The position numbers and the translations under genes were made by a program. Source: Trichobilharzia regenti (Eukaryota; Platyhelminthes; Trematoda; Strigeidida; Schistosomatidae). From it: a stretch of DNA of 64,000 bases. Where the stretch lies: the NCBI GenBank assembly GCA_944472135.2, contig OX235264.1, positions 97,536,319-97,600,318 on the forward strand, written 5' to 3'. The notes beneath the pieces are model-generated. The model saw only the letters and a list, made by a program, of their open reading frames with translations, searched no databases and was not told where the DNA came from. The stretch's first letter is position 1. Each line of letters opens with the position of its first letter. Below are positions 53,385 to 63,350 of the stretch, piece by piece.

Positions 53385-54010
53385 ATGAGGGACGCCGGTT
53401 TACAGGCATCATCAATATGATAAATTACATATACGATTAGCAGTCATACTTAATAATAATGTTTTATTAAAATACACATTTTTTCCTACCTGTGTAGGAC
53501 ACACCAAATGTACAGGCATGGATAAGCATTATTTAAATTTCATAAATTTGGTTTATGGTTAAATTACATGGTTGCTGACGTTTTTGTCTCTGGTTTGTGG
53601 GAACAATATGATAACCAGTCATTCAATGGAGCACATCAAGAAATATAGAAATATGGTCTTAGAATTAACAAAAAAACCAAGCATGTTTTGAATGGATTAA
53701 AAATACTTGGGAAAAAAGAGAGCTTGAAGTAATTCCCCAATATAACTTAGGTGTGTAAAAAACCGAATCTTATACTTGATTTATATCCAAATTTGGTAAT
53801 AATTTAAGATAAGTGATACGCTTGTATAGTTTTGTCAGCATTTTCATCGTAAGATCACGAGTGAATTGTACTCAATGTAGAATAATATTAGTGATAGTAC
53901 ATATTTTCTTATACACGGGTGTTTCCAAGAAAAGAATGCTATTTTTACAGATACGATCAGTTATGTTATAAGTTACAGTCGTGACGTTGTATTATAAATC
54001 AATACATTCC
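53385..54010 (-). mobile_element. CR1-type 3' UTR remnant
   Basis: The left edge (53390-53420, GGGACGCCGGTTTACAGGCA) is the reverse of the CR1-type end at 57.26 kb. 53461-53900 is homologous to 41761-42170, and 53910-54010 to the inner end of arm 2 (44165-44290). No coding sequence remains. Confidence 0.55.
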
Positions 54011-54231
54011 CATTGGTATAAGAGTATATTCCACAACTTTAATCCAGACTGCGTCGTGGAGGAAGGTAATACGTAATTCACGAAGGAATTGTAAGATATG
54101 GGACCAATAATGTTTGCAGATCACTTGTCATTATAAATGGTCAAATATCCACATACTTCGTTCTCTGTCATAACATAGAGCCCATCTCGATAGAGGCGGG
54201 AAATAAACTCGATAACAGTGATCACAACATA

Positions 54232-54558
54232 TTGTACTGCACGCTCCCCCCCCGACTAACAACTAAATACACACCTAAAAATTCCCCGGTGCGCTATCAA
54301 TATAGGGATTATAAGAATGGTGATTGGGAATTCCTATCAGATCTGTTGAGAAGTTCTGACTGGGAAGAATACTTCATCAACAATAACTTAGAAGTATCAC
54401 TTGAGATTTTCTACAAAACAGTTGGCTCAGCAAGAGACACAATCGCGCCCCTAAAATCTGCCCTAAAGACACCAACTCCATTTATTGACCGGAAAACGCG
54501 ACTAAAACTAAAGAAATTGAAAGGAAATACCATGTATTTAAGGAATTTAATGCGTTAA
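54232..54558 (+). pseudogene. CR1-type EN-RT linker, cut off by a stop
   Basis: This 108-codon frame follows the SDH end of the endonuclease (codons just upstream). It includes K-N-S-P-V-R-Y-Q-Y-R-D-Y and D-R-K-T-R-L-K-L-K-K-L-K. It stops at TAA (54556-54558). The RT ORF begins 45 bp later, so the original single ORF2 is broken here. Confidence 0.6.
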
Positions 54559-54602
54559 ACCAAATACATGAAACTCTTAAACTGCTTGAAGAGAAACACA
54601 AA

Positions 54603-56435
54603 ATGAAGTCACAACATGAGGAAAATAAAGCGCTTATGGGTAACACCAAAACTCAGGAACTTTGTAGGATATTGCAAAAACGTCTAAAAAGCAGTAAAGA
54701 CAATAATGTAAGCATCTTGGAACATAGGGGTGTAATATACAACGATCCCCAGGTTATAAGTGAACTCCTCAGTGAGTGGTTTTGCAATGACACCAGAGTG
54801 CACCCGACCCCAAATTTCCAAATGACCTGCAAAAGTAACCACAAATTAGGAGAAATAGATTTTAATATGCAAAATATAGACTCAGCGATTAAGACATTGA
54901 AGTCAAATGGCAGTACTGGAACAGACGACATACCATCTGTCATATACAAAAATGGTAGCACGGAAATGGTAGTCTTGTTACTTAGAATATTTACTCTGTC
55001 ACTGGAAACTGGAACTTATCCTGAAGTGTGGAAAACCACATACATATTACCTAAGCACAAAGCAGGGGCCAAAACCAGTGCATGCAACTATAGACCTATT
55101 AATATAACACCGGTAATATCACGAATAATGGAGAAAGTGGTTAAAGACCAAGTGTCAGACAACTTACTAGAACATGAACTTATCAACCCATCACAACACG
55201 GATTCCTCAAAAAGAGATCATGTGCGACCTGTCACATAGACTTTTTCAACGAAGTTACACGAAGCAGGGACAACAGAGAACTAGTAATTGTGCTATATTT
55301 CGATATAACAAAAGCCTTCGATAGAGTCCCCCATAATCTGCTAGTCAGCAGGTTATGCTCACTAGGGATATGTGACCCTCTCCTGAGCTGGATAAAATCA
55401 TTTCTCTGTGACAGAAGTCAGATAACAAAAGTTGGCTCGATAATCTCAAGGCCAAAACCAGTAAGTAGTGGTGTAATCCAGGGAAGTGTATTAGGCCCAC
55501 TCCTATTCATAATATATATAAACAGTATCTGTGAATGCTTTAGTGTTGGTAAACCAATACTATATGCAGATGACTTAAAAGTGACCTATAAATGCAAGAA
55601 CACAGATCTCGGAATAACAGTAAACGCCATACAGCAAGAATTAGAAAAAATGGATAGATGGTGTGACACCTGGCAACTCCAGTTTAATGTCGACAAATGT
55701 GGCTGGCTCTGCATAGGTTGCAACAATTTAGAACTTGACCTGACAATTCAAGGCCATGCACTCTTACGACTGGAATCTGTATTGGACCTAGGACTGAAAT
55801 ACTCACATGACTTATCATTTTCTGAACATATCTCCAAACAAGTGTCAAAGTCACGCAGACTTATCGGCTTTCTACTCAGGAACTTTTACAGAAATGAGTC
55901 CAGAATTCTGTTGTACAAGGTTTGTGTGCGTCCTTTATTTGATTACTGTTCATTCATGTATAGTAGTATACGCATAGAGGACAAATTGAAAGTCGAGGGA
56001 GTGCAGAGGTACTTCACGTCAAAATTACTCGGAACCGAAAATGGTGCGAACTACTCCACTAGATGTGACACCCTAGGATTAGAAACACTATGGCTAAGAC
56101 GCCTGAGACTAAACTTAACACTTTACTATAAGCTTCTAAACCACTTAGTTTTTACCTCTACTAATGGCATTCGACTTTCAGATGACAGTGGCTACAAACT
56201 AAGACACACTAAGGGTACAGTAGCTATCGAACAATGTAAAACAGCTACCAGGCAAAAGTTTTATTTGATTAGGTATGCACAGATATGGAATAAACTACCA
56301 ATGGAAATGCGTCAAGCAGGTACATTGGCCTCATTCAAAAAAGTGCTTAACGACAAACTACACGAGTTTGCAAACGACAGTAGTCTTAGTTCCTATCTGA
56401 GAGCCTCCGAAATTATAGGTCCATTTAATGTATAA
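54603..56435 (+). CDS. CR1-type reverse transcriptase, long open frame
   Basis: The 610-codon frame runs: NGSTGTDDIPSVIYKNGS (about 100-117), WKTTYILPKHKAGAK (about 141-155), NYRPINITPVISRIMEKVV, HGFLKKRSCATCHIDFFN, VIVLYFDITKAFDRVPHNLL (motif A, D intact), SSGVIQGSVLGPLLFIIYIN (motif B) and LYADDLKVTY (motif C, Y321-A-D-D324). A C-terminal region follows with VCVRPLFDYCSFMYSS and W-N-K-L-P. All RT catalytic residues are present. It lacks the endonuclease because of the upstream stop and 5' truncation, so it could act only in trans. Confidence 0.85.
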   Translation: MKSQHEENKALMGNTKTQELCRILQKRLKSSKDNNVSILEHRGVIYNDPQVISELLSEWFCNDTRVHPTPNFQMTCKSNHKLGEIDFNMQNIDSAIKTLKSNGSTGTDDIPSVIYKNGSTEMVVLLLRIFTLSLETGTYPEVWKTTYILPKHKAGAKTSACNYRPINITPVISRIMEKVVKDQVSDNLLEHELINPSQHGFLKKRSCATCHIDFFNEVTRSRDNRELVIVLYFDITKAFDRVPHNLLVSRLCSLGICDPLLSWIKSFLCDRSQITKVGSIISRPKPVSSGVIQGSVLGPLLFIIYINSICECFSVGKPILYADDLKVTYKCKNTDLGITVNAIQQELEKMDRWCDTWQLQFNVDKCGWLCIGCNNLELDLTIQGHALLRLESVLDLGLKYSHDLSFSEHISKQVSKSRRLIGFLLRNFYRNESRILLYKVCVRPLFDYCSFMYSSIRIEDKLKVEGVQRYFTSKLLGTENGANYSTRCDTLGLETLWLRRLRLNLTLYYKLLNHLVFTSTNGIRLSDDSGYKLRHTKGTVAIEQCKTATRQKFYLIRYAQIWNKLPMEMRQAGTLASFKKVLNDKLHEFANDSSLSSYLRASEIIGPFNV

Positions 56436-57318
56436 GCTTAAATACTACACCTGTTGTTTTTGCCTATATTTATAATTTTAGATAAAACATTAACGATTAA
56501 GATACTTACCCTCAAACAGACAAGAAGTTTCGTTTGTAAAACTTCTACCCAACACAATAAGTGGAATAAAATGGACATAAACTGACAACATGAAAAAGAT
56601 ATAACTCACCACAACATCACATGGACAGATGTACGCTCGTCGGACATCATATATGCCTCACCAACTACAACCCAACATTCCTGAGATAATGTGATGAACT
56701 TATATCCGTAATGTTGCTGAGCAGTCAATATCCACAACTCCTGTCGGAACAACTAAAATTCAAAAACCTTCCTCACGAGAAGTAAATACCCACAAGCAGT
56801 AGAAATCCATTAATTAATGCGTCTAAAGCTTATGTATTTTACTCCCAACAATGACATTGCAGATCAAATGAGATAAACATATCACTGATTTCAAAATAAC
56901 ACATCAATGAACTATAATTCAAGGATTCTGCACACAACAAAGTATTGTACGAAAACTGACTTCAAGCTTTATTTTTTTCCCAGGCACTTATAACCCATCC
57001 ACCAAAGACCTGGTTTTTTTGTTAATGCGAAGACAATACTTCTGTATTTCCTGATGTGTTGCACTCACTGACAATCTAGCGGATTTTTCCAACTATGCAC
57101 AGAAATGATTGTACATAAGTGAAAAGGATGTTTTATACTATTGGGATTAACATTTATCAAGTGTATGTATAATCTCCAGTGTACATGTTAAACATATTTT
57201 GCTATCGACTGTAAATTGTGACTAAATAATATGATCCTATTTCTGTAACAATTTGATGATGCCTGTAAACTGGCGTCCCTCATGTAATGTATCATGAGAA
57301 AAAATTTATTTATTTATT

Positions 57319-57610
57319 AATTCAAAAAGTCAAATGGAAGCTAAAATGGTGAGGGAAAACAGAAGACGAACAATAGCAACAAAAAAGAAGGCAAGAGGAG
57401 TCTTAAAGAAGTGATTAATGCATATATATACATTTATACATACATATATGCATATATATTCTGTCTAGAAACTATGCTTATTGTTGTTCACTAACTAACT
57501 AGTCCCGTTATGCTAACTTTTATATTATGTGTGAACTAATATTACTGTCCTGTGTAGAAATGTTTATCATCTAGTTCCAATAATATTAAAATTTACAATT
57601 GTAGTTTGTT
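57319..57610. repeat. AT-rich spacer with (TATA/CATA)n
   Basis: It contains ATATATACATTTATACATAC and related repeats near 57424-57462. It separates the plus CR1-type element from the 3' end of the minus one. Confidence 0.4.
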
Positions 57611-57991
57611 GTAACTACACGTTTAAAGAACTTAAAATATCTATGTAGGGTGAAAAAGAGGGTGTAAGAGTCAGACGTATAAGTGCATTGTCATCTTTGA
57701 GCACTCTGGTGACTGATGAGATGAACATTGGAAGTGTGTTTGCATCGCGCACATTAGCTGGTAGTCTATTCCAAATGACTGAAAACTTATTTAAGGAGAA
57801 GTTGTACCGCACATAAGTCTGACAGTGCTCTATAGCAGCATTTCCAAGATTGTAACTGATGAGAGCGGTAGGTTTAGTTATTGAATCGGAGGAATGCAAG
57901 AGAAGATTAGTTAGCTTATAGTAAAAGATAAGGTTTAGCTAAAGACGTCTTTTCCAGAGAGGTTCTAATATTAGTCTGTCGCATCGCTCAT
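57611..57991 (-). pseudogene. CR1-type element 3' part (C-terminal codons), second copy
   Basis: The minus-strand frame 57899-57615 reads A-A-I-E-H-C-Q-T, S-V-I-W-N-R-L-P-A-N-V-R and ends S-S-L-N-V at a stop, colinear with the last 95 codons of the ORF at 54603-56435. Between 57986 and 57900 the frame reads R-C-D-R-L-I-L-E-P-L-W-K-R-R, directly continuing the sequence cut at 61965 by the BEL/Pao insertion. Confidence 0.8.
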
Positions 57992-58347
57992 TGTCAGTCA
58001 CCTCTCGTAAACCGTTAATGCCCAGCTCTTGCTACGCTCGGGCTCACGATGTCGCTTGAAGATTCTCAAAAAGCTCAGTAACAACGGACGAAAACCCAAA
58101 ACACAAATTGTTGACTTGAGTATTCTGTAGTGTTACACCAACATATAAATCAAGTATGACTAAGGTCTGTGAACAAATATTACAATAATAAATCACAATA
58201 TTACTTCTGACGGTTGTCTCCTGACTTCTTTCTAAACAGCGACCGATGAGACGATGACTGTCGTATTGATGCCTCCGCGAAAATTGGGGAAGTTGGTTTT
58301 GAGCAAACAACCATGAATTGATCGTTCAATCTTCAACTGCATTGACA
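57992..58347 (-). repeat. 3' LTR of BEL/Pao copy 2
   Basis: 356 bp, TGTCAGTCACC...TGACA. The minus strand just inside (58348 on, plus strand CTCCACGG) gives the purine-rich CCGTGGAG. Confidence 0.9.
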
Positions 58348-59721
58348 CTCCACGGAAAAAAGGGATCCAACCCTTTTTACTTTCACGACCAATACACGTT
58401 GACTTGGATGCCATTGCGAGAACCTGGGTCACACGGACAGAGCTGAAATGGAAAACAAACAGAAAAGGCAACACACCACAAGCATACCCACAGAACAATC
58501 TCACACATCAATGACGACCTGCGCCTCCAGACAGAGACCTCCTCTTGACACCTTGCAACACAATCGCAACCTACTATAATGACTCTTGCAGAATGCAACG
58601 TCACCATAGCACCACCTCATGATACTCCACGCACGTCCTTGTATCTACTCACTACCAATTACCACTGCAATCGCTTGTCACCCATTCTGCCTCAGTTCTA
58701 GTAGCGGTGACGCATGCGAGCCTCAGTCGTTTACACTCTTTCTCCCCGGTGTGTGGGACCACAGCTGACAATTATCTCCGTGTGCATGTCATTCTCAGCA
58801 ATAGCCTCCCCGGCGTATACGCCCTATCTGCTGTCTCTAACATCAATCAATATATTCATGCATGTAGAAGTGTGGACACAACTTCAGAAGTAATCACGAC
58901 GAAAATTTTGACAAAATTACGCAATAACAACAAGGTACGAAAACAACGAGTCAACACAATGAATCCAAAAAACACCAATTGATATGACACACCACACATA
59001 TATACAAACAGTACACACAAACTCGCAGTTCATGTCTTGATGGAATTCCTTTGAAGAATCGCAGGGCTAACACCAGTACGCCTACAAACCTTCACAGGTT
59101 GTCCATTGTAAGTTGTGGAATGTCCGGACACACACAAGATTAACCAACAATTACAATAATTGGAACTCATACAATTATTTAACACAAACATATGTACAAT
59201 CCCTACATCAAATGTTGTGGATTCTGGCACGACAAACTACACTTGAAGAACTGTAGGACTTACAGCAGTACGCCTACATTCCTTCTCAGGTTGATGATAC
59301 AAGTGGAAGTCGTCCGGACTCAAACAGAATTACAAACAGCTAGATGACAGATGATATCAACTCAGTATATACAATACGAACATATGTACAAAATCACACA
59401 CCGAGCACATTGGACTGCTCATTGATGCGCTACCCTTTGAAGAATTGTAGGACTTACAGCAGTACGCCTACAACCCTTCCCAGGTTGACGCCCTAGGTTG
59501 GAAAATCGTTGCAGAGTTCATTTGCTGATTTTTCTCTATCATCTATATCCTCAAATCTGAACGATAACACGCTCATGTCATTGTATCGTAGAACATAGAT
59601 GACGAACAAACATACGACGTATCTGGGCAACCAAGCGTAGAAACAGAGTAATTTACACCAAAGATAATAGCATTCAAATAGTAACTTGAAACTAGAAATG
59701 CCTTCATTCGTGCAAGTCTAT
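58348..59721 (-). other. non-coding internal region of BEL/Pao copy 2, with tandem repeats
   Basis: It corresponds to 36151-37561 of copy 1. Three repeats of about 192 bp start at about 59050, 59243 and 59436. There is no long frame on the element strand. Divergence from copy 1 is greatest in 58348-58690. Confidence 0.8.
59050..59500. repeat. three tandem ~192-bp repeats in BEL/Pao copy 2
   Basis: Same three units and spacing as 36847-37300. The region is almost unchanged between copies, with only scattered single-base differences visible. Confidence 0.75.
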
Positions 59722-61458
59722 TTAACAATTACTCTCGTTTACACTTGGCTTATTCTCACTAAACTGAGCAATATCTTTCGTCACTTCAAACGGACTGATA
59801 CTAGCATAGTCATTGCAGAAGATACTTGAGTTGATGGGTGTCTGTTTCATTGTGGATGACAACACAAACGACGACTGATTGATACCAGTTGATAAAGTTA
59901 GCGGTGGATCAGAAGCTGTCGTTGCTTGGCTTTCAGAAAGTTGTCTACCTGCAAAACCACCACCACTGCTGTCTTTTACTATCAGCTCAGGTTTAGCACT
60001 GGCATCTGATGATAGGTGGGCTACATGCCGATCACTCACACTGACGGTCTCACAAGTATGCATTCCTTCTGCAACTGAATCTGCATTTATTTCTACTTCA
60101 CGTTCAAGTTGTACAGAACCTTTGTTCAACTTAACAGTAGTAGGCATATCCCTCATCTCATCATGGTCAACCAAAGACAACTGTGAAGTATCATGATCAT
60201 TATCACGAATATTCAATTTACCATCATCTATCTGGTCGACTTCATCAATTTCAAACTCTTTATTAACAGAAGCAGACAATTTTGGTTCCTCCTCGCAAAT
60301 CATAAAAGGTTTTATAACTTCACTCTGACTAGTAATACCTTGTAAACTTGTGGGGTCAGGACTGTCCTCTGAAGCAGTAACTCTATTCTGTGACGCTATA
60401 TTCAACAATGGCTTACCAGTTGCAACTACAGACTTCTTCACCGCACCGTTATCGTCACACAATTCGGAGTCAGGTCTGGAGTTTACATTTAGCTTATCAC
60501 TGAACTTGCTCACTGATTCACAGTTCACCTTTGTATGCACCTCTTGCAAACGAGTACAACACAACCGTGTTTGTCTTGCATCTTGCAACTTATCTGTTGA
60601 GGATGTACTACGAAAGCTGTTACACTCACTAGATCTATATGCATTACTAGACATCATCGAGCCTTCTCGATATCCACCTCTATGAGACCCTTTCGTCATC
60701 AATGATTGCGTTTTACCCTCAGACTGCTCTATTCTAGGGGTGAGATGTAATAGACTGGCGAACTTGCTCATAGATTCATTGACACCATCTTTTACTAGTT
60801 TCAGGATATCATCAAATTTTGGCTCGATACCCTCATCTTCCATACGGAAGCTTATTTTCACCCGCTTCCTTTGCAGTCGAGTAGGTAGGAGTCTCGCACT
60901 TACCTCTAGGACTGAGCTCGAGTTGAGGTCATTCATGCAATTCATAGAAATCAAGGTATTCTCATAAGTCATAAGATTATCTAAAAACTCAGTAAGTGCC
61001 TTGGAGTCATCTTGAAGTTGACTGCCGTTACCTTTGACAGCTTCGTATACGTTCCTTACAATCATTGATGGTCTTCCAAACCATTGACGTAATATGCTCA
61101 TAGCCTCATCGTAGCCCTCTTTCGGCTTCATAAACTCACAACACTGTATAGCTCTTGCAGCAATTCCAGTGCAATACCTCATCAAATACATTAACTTCAG
61201 TTCATCACTTAATAAAAACCTACTCAACATTATCTCAAACTCCTTTACAAATTGTAAATAATCAGCCGGGTTTCCGTCGAAACACCGTGGTTCAAATTTA
61301 GGGAGTTTGACGTTCCTATTATCCCTGAACGGCGAAACAGTAACATCAACCATGTCATACTTAACATCAGACACATCGTTACAAGTAACAGACAAGTCAC
61401 CACGACTTATTTTCCTGTTTGCATCCAAGAAACTCTGTCTCTTCTTTGACCCAGGCAT
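59722..61458 (-). CDS. BEL/Pao gag-like protein, copy 2
   Basis: This 578-codon frame is the full-length version of the gag in copy 1: the same N-terminus and the same DUF1759-like block (LPKFEPRCFDGNPADYLQFV; ILRQWFGRPSM). It extends 14 residues beyond the copy 1 stop, ending in N-E-S-N-C. One extra E is present (E-I-D-E-V-D versus E-I-E-V-D). Substitutions against copy 1 are scattered and the frame is unbroken, which suggests selection on, or recent descent from, a functional gag. Confidence 0.85.
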   Translation of the reverse strand: MPGSKKRQSFLDANRKISRGDLSVTCNDVSDVKYDMVDVTVSPFRDNRNVKLPKFEPRCFDGNPADYLQFVKEFEIMLSRFLLSDELKLMYLMRYCTGIAARAIQCCEFMKPKEGYDEAMSILRQWFGRPSMIVRNVYEAVKGNGSQLQDDSKALTEFLDNLMTYENTLISMNCMNDLNSSSVLEVSARLLPTRLQRKRVKISFRMEDEGIEPKFDDILKLVKDGVNESMSKFASLLHLTPRIEQSEGKTQSLMTKGSHRGGYREGSMMSSNAYRSSECNSFRSTSSTDKLQDARQTRLCCTRLQEVHTKVNCESVSKFSDKLNVNSRPDSELCDDNGAVKKSVVATGKPLLNIASQNRVTASEDSPDPTSLQGITSQSEVIKPFMICEEEPKLSASVNKEFEIDEVDQIDDGKLNIRDNDHDTSQLSLVDHDEMRDMPTTVKLNKGSVQLEREVEINADSVAEGMHTCETVSVSDRHVAHLSSDASAKPELIVKDSSGGGFAGRQLSESQATTASDPPLTLSTGINQSSFVLSSTMKQTPINSSIFCNDYASISPFEVTKDIAQFSENKPSVNESNC

Positions 61459-61603
61459 GGTTGAACTTGACCCAATTCATAAAATGTTCCAGATATTACT
61501 TGTTCAAAGAGGACTTGGCCGGCAGCAGGAAAGATGAACGGTGACTATCCAAACTGTCACCAGAGGTCCAAAACCGTCGAAAACAGACTTCACCGTCAGA
61601 AAC

Positions 61604-61959
61604 TGTCAGTCACGTCTCGTTAACCGGTAATACCCAGCTCTTGCTACGCTCGGGCTCACGATGTCGCTTGAAGATTCTCAAAAAGCTCAGTAACAACGGA
61701 CGAAAACCCAAAACACAAATTGTTGACTTGAGTATTCTGTATTGTTACACCAACATATAAATCAAGTATGACTAAGGTCTGTGAACAAATATTACAATAA
61801 TAAATCACAATATTATTTCTGACGGTTGTCTCCTGACTTCTTTCTGAACAGCGACCGATGAGACGATGACTGTCGTATTGATGCCTCCGCGAAAATTGGG
61901 GAAGTTGGTTTTGAGCAAACAAACATGAATTGATCGTTCAATCTTAAACTTAAGTGACA
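61604..61959 (-). repeat. 5' LTR of BEL/Pao copy 2
   Basis: 356 bp. Upstream of gag on the minus strand, with a 145-bp leader (61459-61603). Differs from its partner mainly at both ends (TAAGTGACA versus TGCATTGACA). Confidence 0.9.
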
Positions 61960-61964
61960 CTCAT

Positions 61965-62274
61965 AGTATTCAAGACCACTTTCTAAACCAAGAGCTCTTG
62001 AGGTAAACTGCCGTTGCAATCCCTCTAATTTGAGCTTGTCATCTTGTCTGAGTCCGCTAAGAATAAACGGGCAGTATTCTAAGATAGGTCGGACGCATAC
62101 TTTGTATGATAAAACCCTAGTTTCACAACAAAAGAAATTGCGTGTTATGCATCCTATCAGCCTCCGTGTTTTACGTCTGGCACAATCAGTCTGTTCAGAG
62201 AACGCTAGGTTACTAGAGTATCTAATACCGAGATCTCCGACTGAGTTGAGCTTAGCTAGTTTTCGCCCATTCAT
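61965..62274 (-). pseudogene. CR1-type RT C-terminal region up to the BEL/Pao insertion
   Basis: This frame carries L-N-S-V-G-D-L-G-I-R-Y-S, RRLIGCITRNFF and VCVRPILEYCPFILSGLR, then is cut in the codon series E-Y-Y-E at 61965 by the LTR. The reading continues past the element at 57986. Confidence 0.8.
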
Positions 62275-62358
62275 TTCAAGAGTTAGATCAAGGTTACTGT
62301 TTCCGATACAAATCCAGCCGCATTTATAAATGTTAAAGTTTAGACAGGATTCAGCACA

Positions 62359-62586
62359 CTATGTTCCAAGACCAACTACTTCAAGATGTATTTTAGTAAC
62401 CATATCGCTTAATTCATGAGTGTAGCAGGAGTAGACGACTTTGAGGTCGTCAGCATATAGGAATGGTTTACCTGAGGTGAAGCACTTGCAAATGCTGTTA
62501 ATGTAGACTGTGAATAAAAGTGGACCTAGGACACTACCTTGCACAACCCCACTTGAGATGTGCCTAGGATGAGACAACACATCCAA
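62359..62586 (-). pseudogene. CR1-type RT, motifs B and C (second copy)
   Basis: Short frame with SSGVVQGSVLGPLLFTVYIN and FLYADDLKVVY, so the catalytic YADD is kept. It ends at a stop at 62359. Confidence 0.8.
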
Positions 62587-63350
62587 CTTTGGTTATTTGT
62601 ACCCTGTTGCTTAGAAACGGCTTCAACCAGTTCAGTAATGGGTTGCGAATTCCACATGAGTACAGCTTCTCAAAGAGAATACTGTGAGATACCATGTCAA
62701 ATGCCGTAGATATATCGAAGTAGAGAACAATGACTAGCTTACGTGCTTCGCGAATACTAGTGATGCAATTGAGAAAGTCGTAGAGGCAAGTAACGCAGGA
62801 TCTATTTTTGAGAAATCCGTGTTGAGACCTTGTAACAAGATCTTCCCTAAGTGGGTAGTCTGACAATTGATCTTTTACAACTTTCTCCATGATTCGTGAG
62901 ATAACTGGGGTTATATTTACGGGTCTGTAATTACGGAAGTTCGCCTTATCACCAGATTTGTAGTGTGGAATTATGAAGTTAGTTTTCCACTCACTAGGGT
63001 AAGTGCCAGTGTCCATAGATATTGAGAAGAATTTAAGAAGTAACAGGGGTATATCACACCCACTGTTTTTGAAGATTATCGAAGCGAGGCCGTCCGGTCC
63101 CGTACTAGTGGAAGGTTTAAGGCTTTTAATTGCTCGTACTATTAATTGATTAGTGAACACAATGCTTTCAAGGGAAGAGATAGTAACGGGGGCAGTTTCA
63201 CCAGGCGTATGTGTTTCTAAACTAAAGTTTGCAAACCAATCACTGAGAAGTTCACGGATAGTGGCAGGCTCATTGTAGATTACTTTGCCGTGAAGTAAGT
63301 AGGGGATTTCCCTCGCCGACTGCATTCGCTTTTTAAGAAGTGCTGTTAAT
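62564..63350 (-). pseudogene. CR1-type RT, fingers to motif A (second copy)
   Basis: The open frame begins upstream at 63505, but element homology starts near 63350 (Y-K-L-T-A-L-L-K-K-R). It shows STSTGPDGLASIIFKNSG, WKTNFIIPHYKSGDKANF, NYRPVNITPVISRIMEKVV, HGFLKNRSCVTCLYDFLN and VIVLYFDISTAFDMVSHSIL (motif A). A frameshift near 62575 separates it from motif B. Confidence 0.8.

Larger units (their letters stand above)
54030..57310 (+). mobile_element. CR1-type non-LTR retrotransposon, 5'-truncated
   Basis: It begins within the endonuclease (a D-N-S-D-H-N block at about 54211-54228), continues through a broken linker ORF (54232-54558), the RT ORF (54603-56435) and a 3' UTR of about 0.87 kb, and ends at an (ATTT)n tail near 57300-57318. 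The clade assignment to CR1/Jockey-type (schistosome SR1-like) is from the RT motifs. The 5' border is not defined. Confidence 0.75.
57992..61959 (-). mobile_element. gag-only BEL/Pao LTR retrotransposon, copy 2
   Basis: The 3,968-bp element has 356-bp LTRs (57992-58347 and 61604-61959), with CTCAT duplicated at 57987-57991 and 61960-61964. The layout is the same as copy 1: gag, about 1.4 kb non-coding with tandem repeats, no pol. The LTRs differ at about a dozen positions by eye, so it is older than copy 1. It is inserted into a CR1-type element. The two copies are nearly identical internally, but their LTRs differ markedly in the first 160 bp, consistent with subfamilies. Confidence 0.9.
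61965..63350 (-). mobile_element. CR1-type non-LTR retrotransposon, second copy, 5' part
   Basis: This minus-strand copy is 5'-truncated near 63350 and continues beyond the BEL/Pao insertion at 57986. It is diverged from the copy at 54-57 kb (roughly half of RT residues shared by eye), so it represents another CR1 subfamily. Confidence 0.75.
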
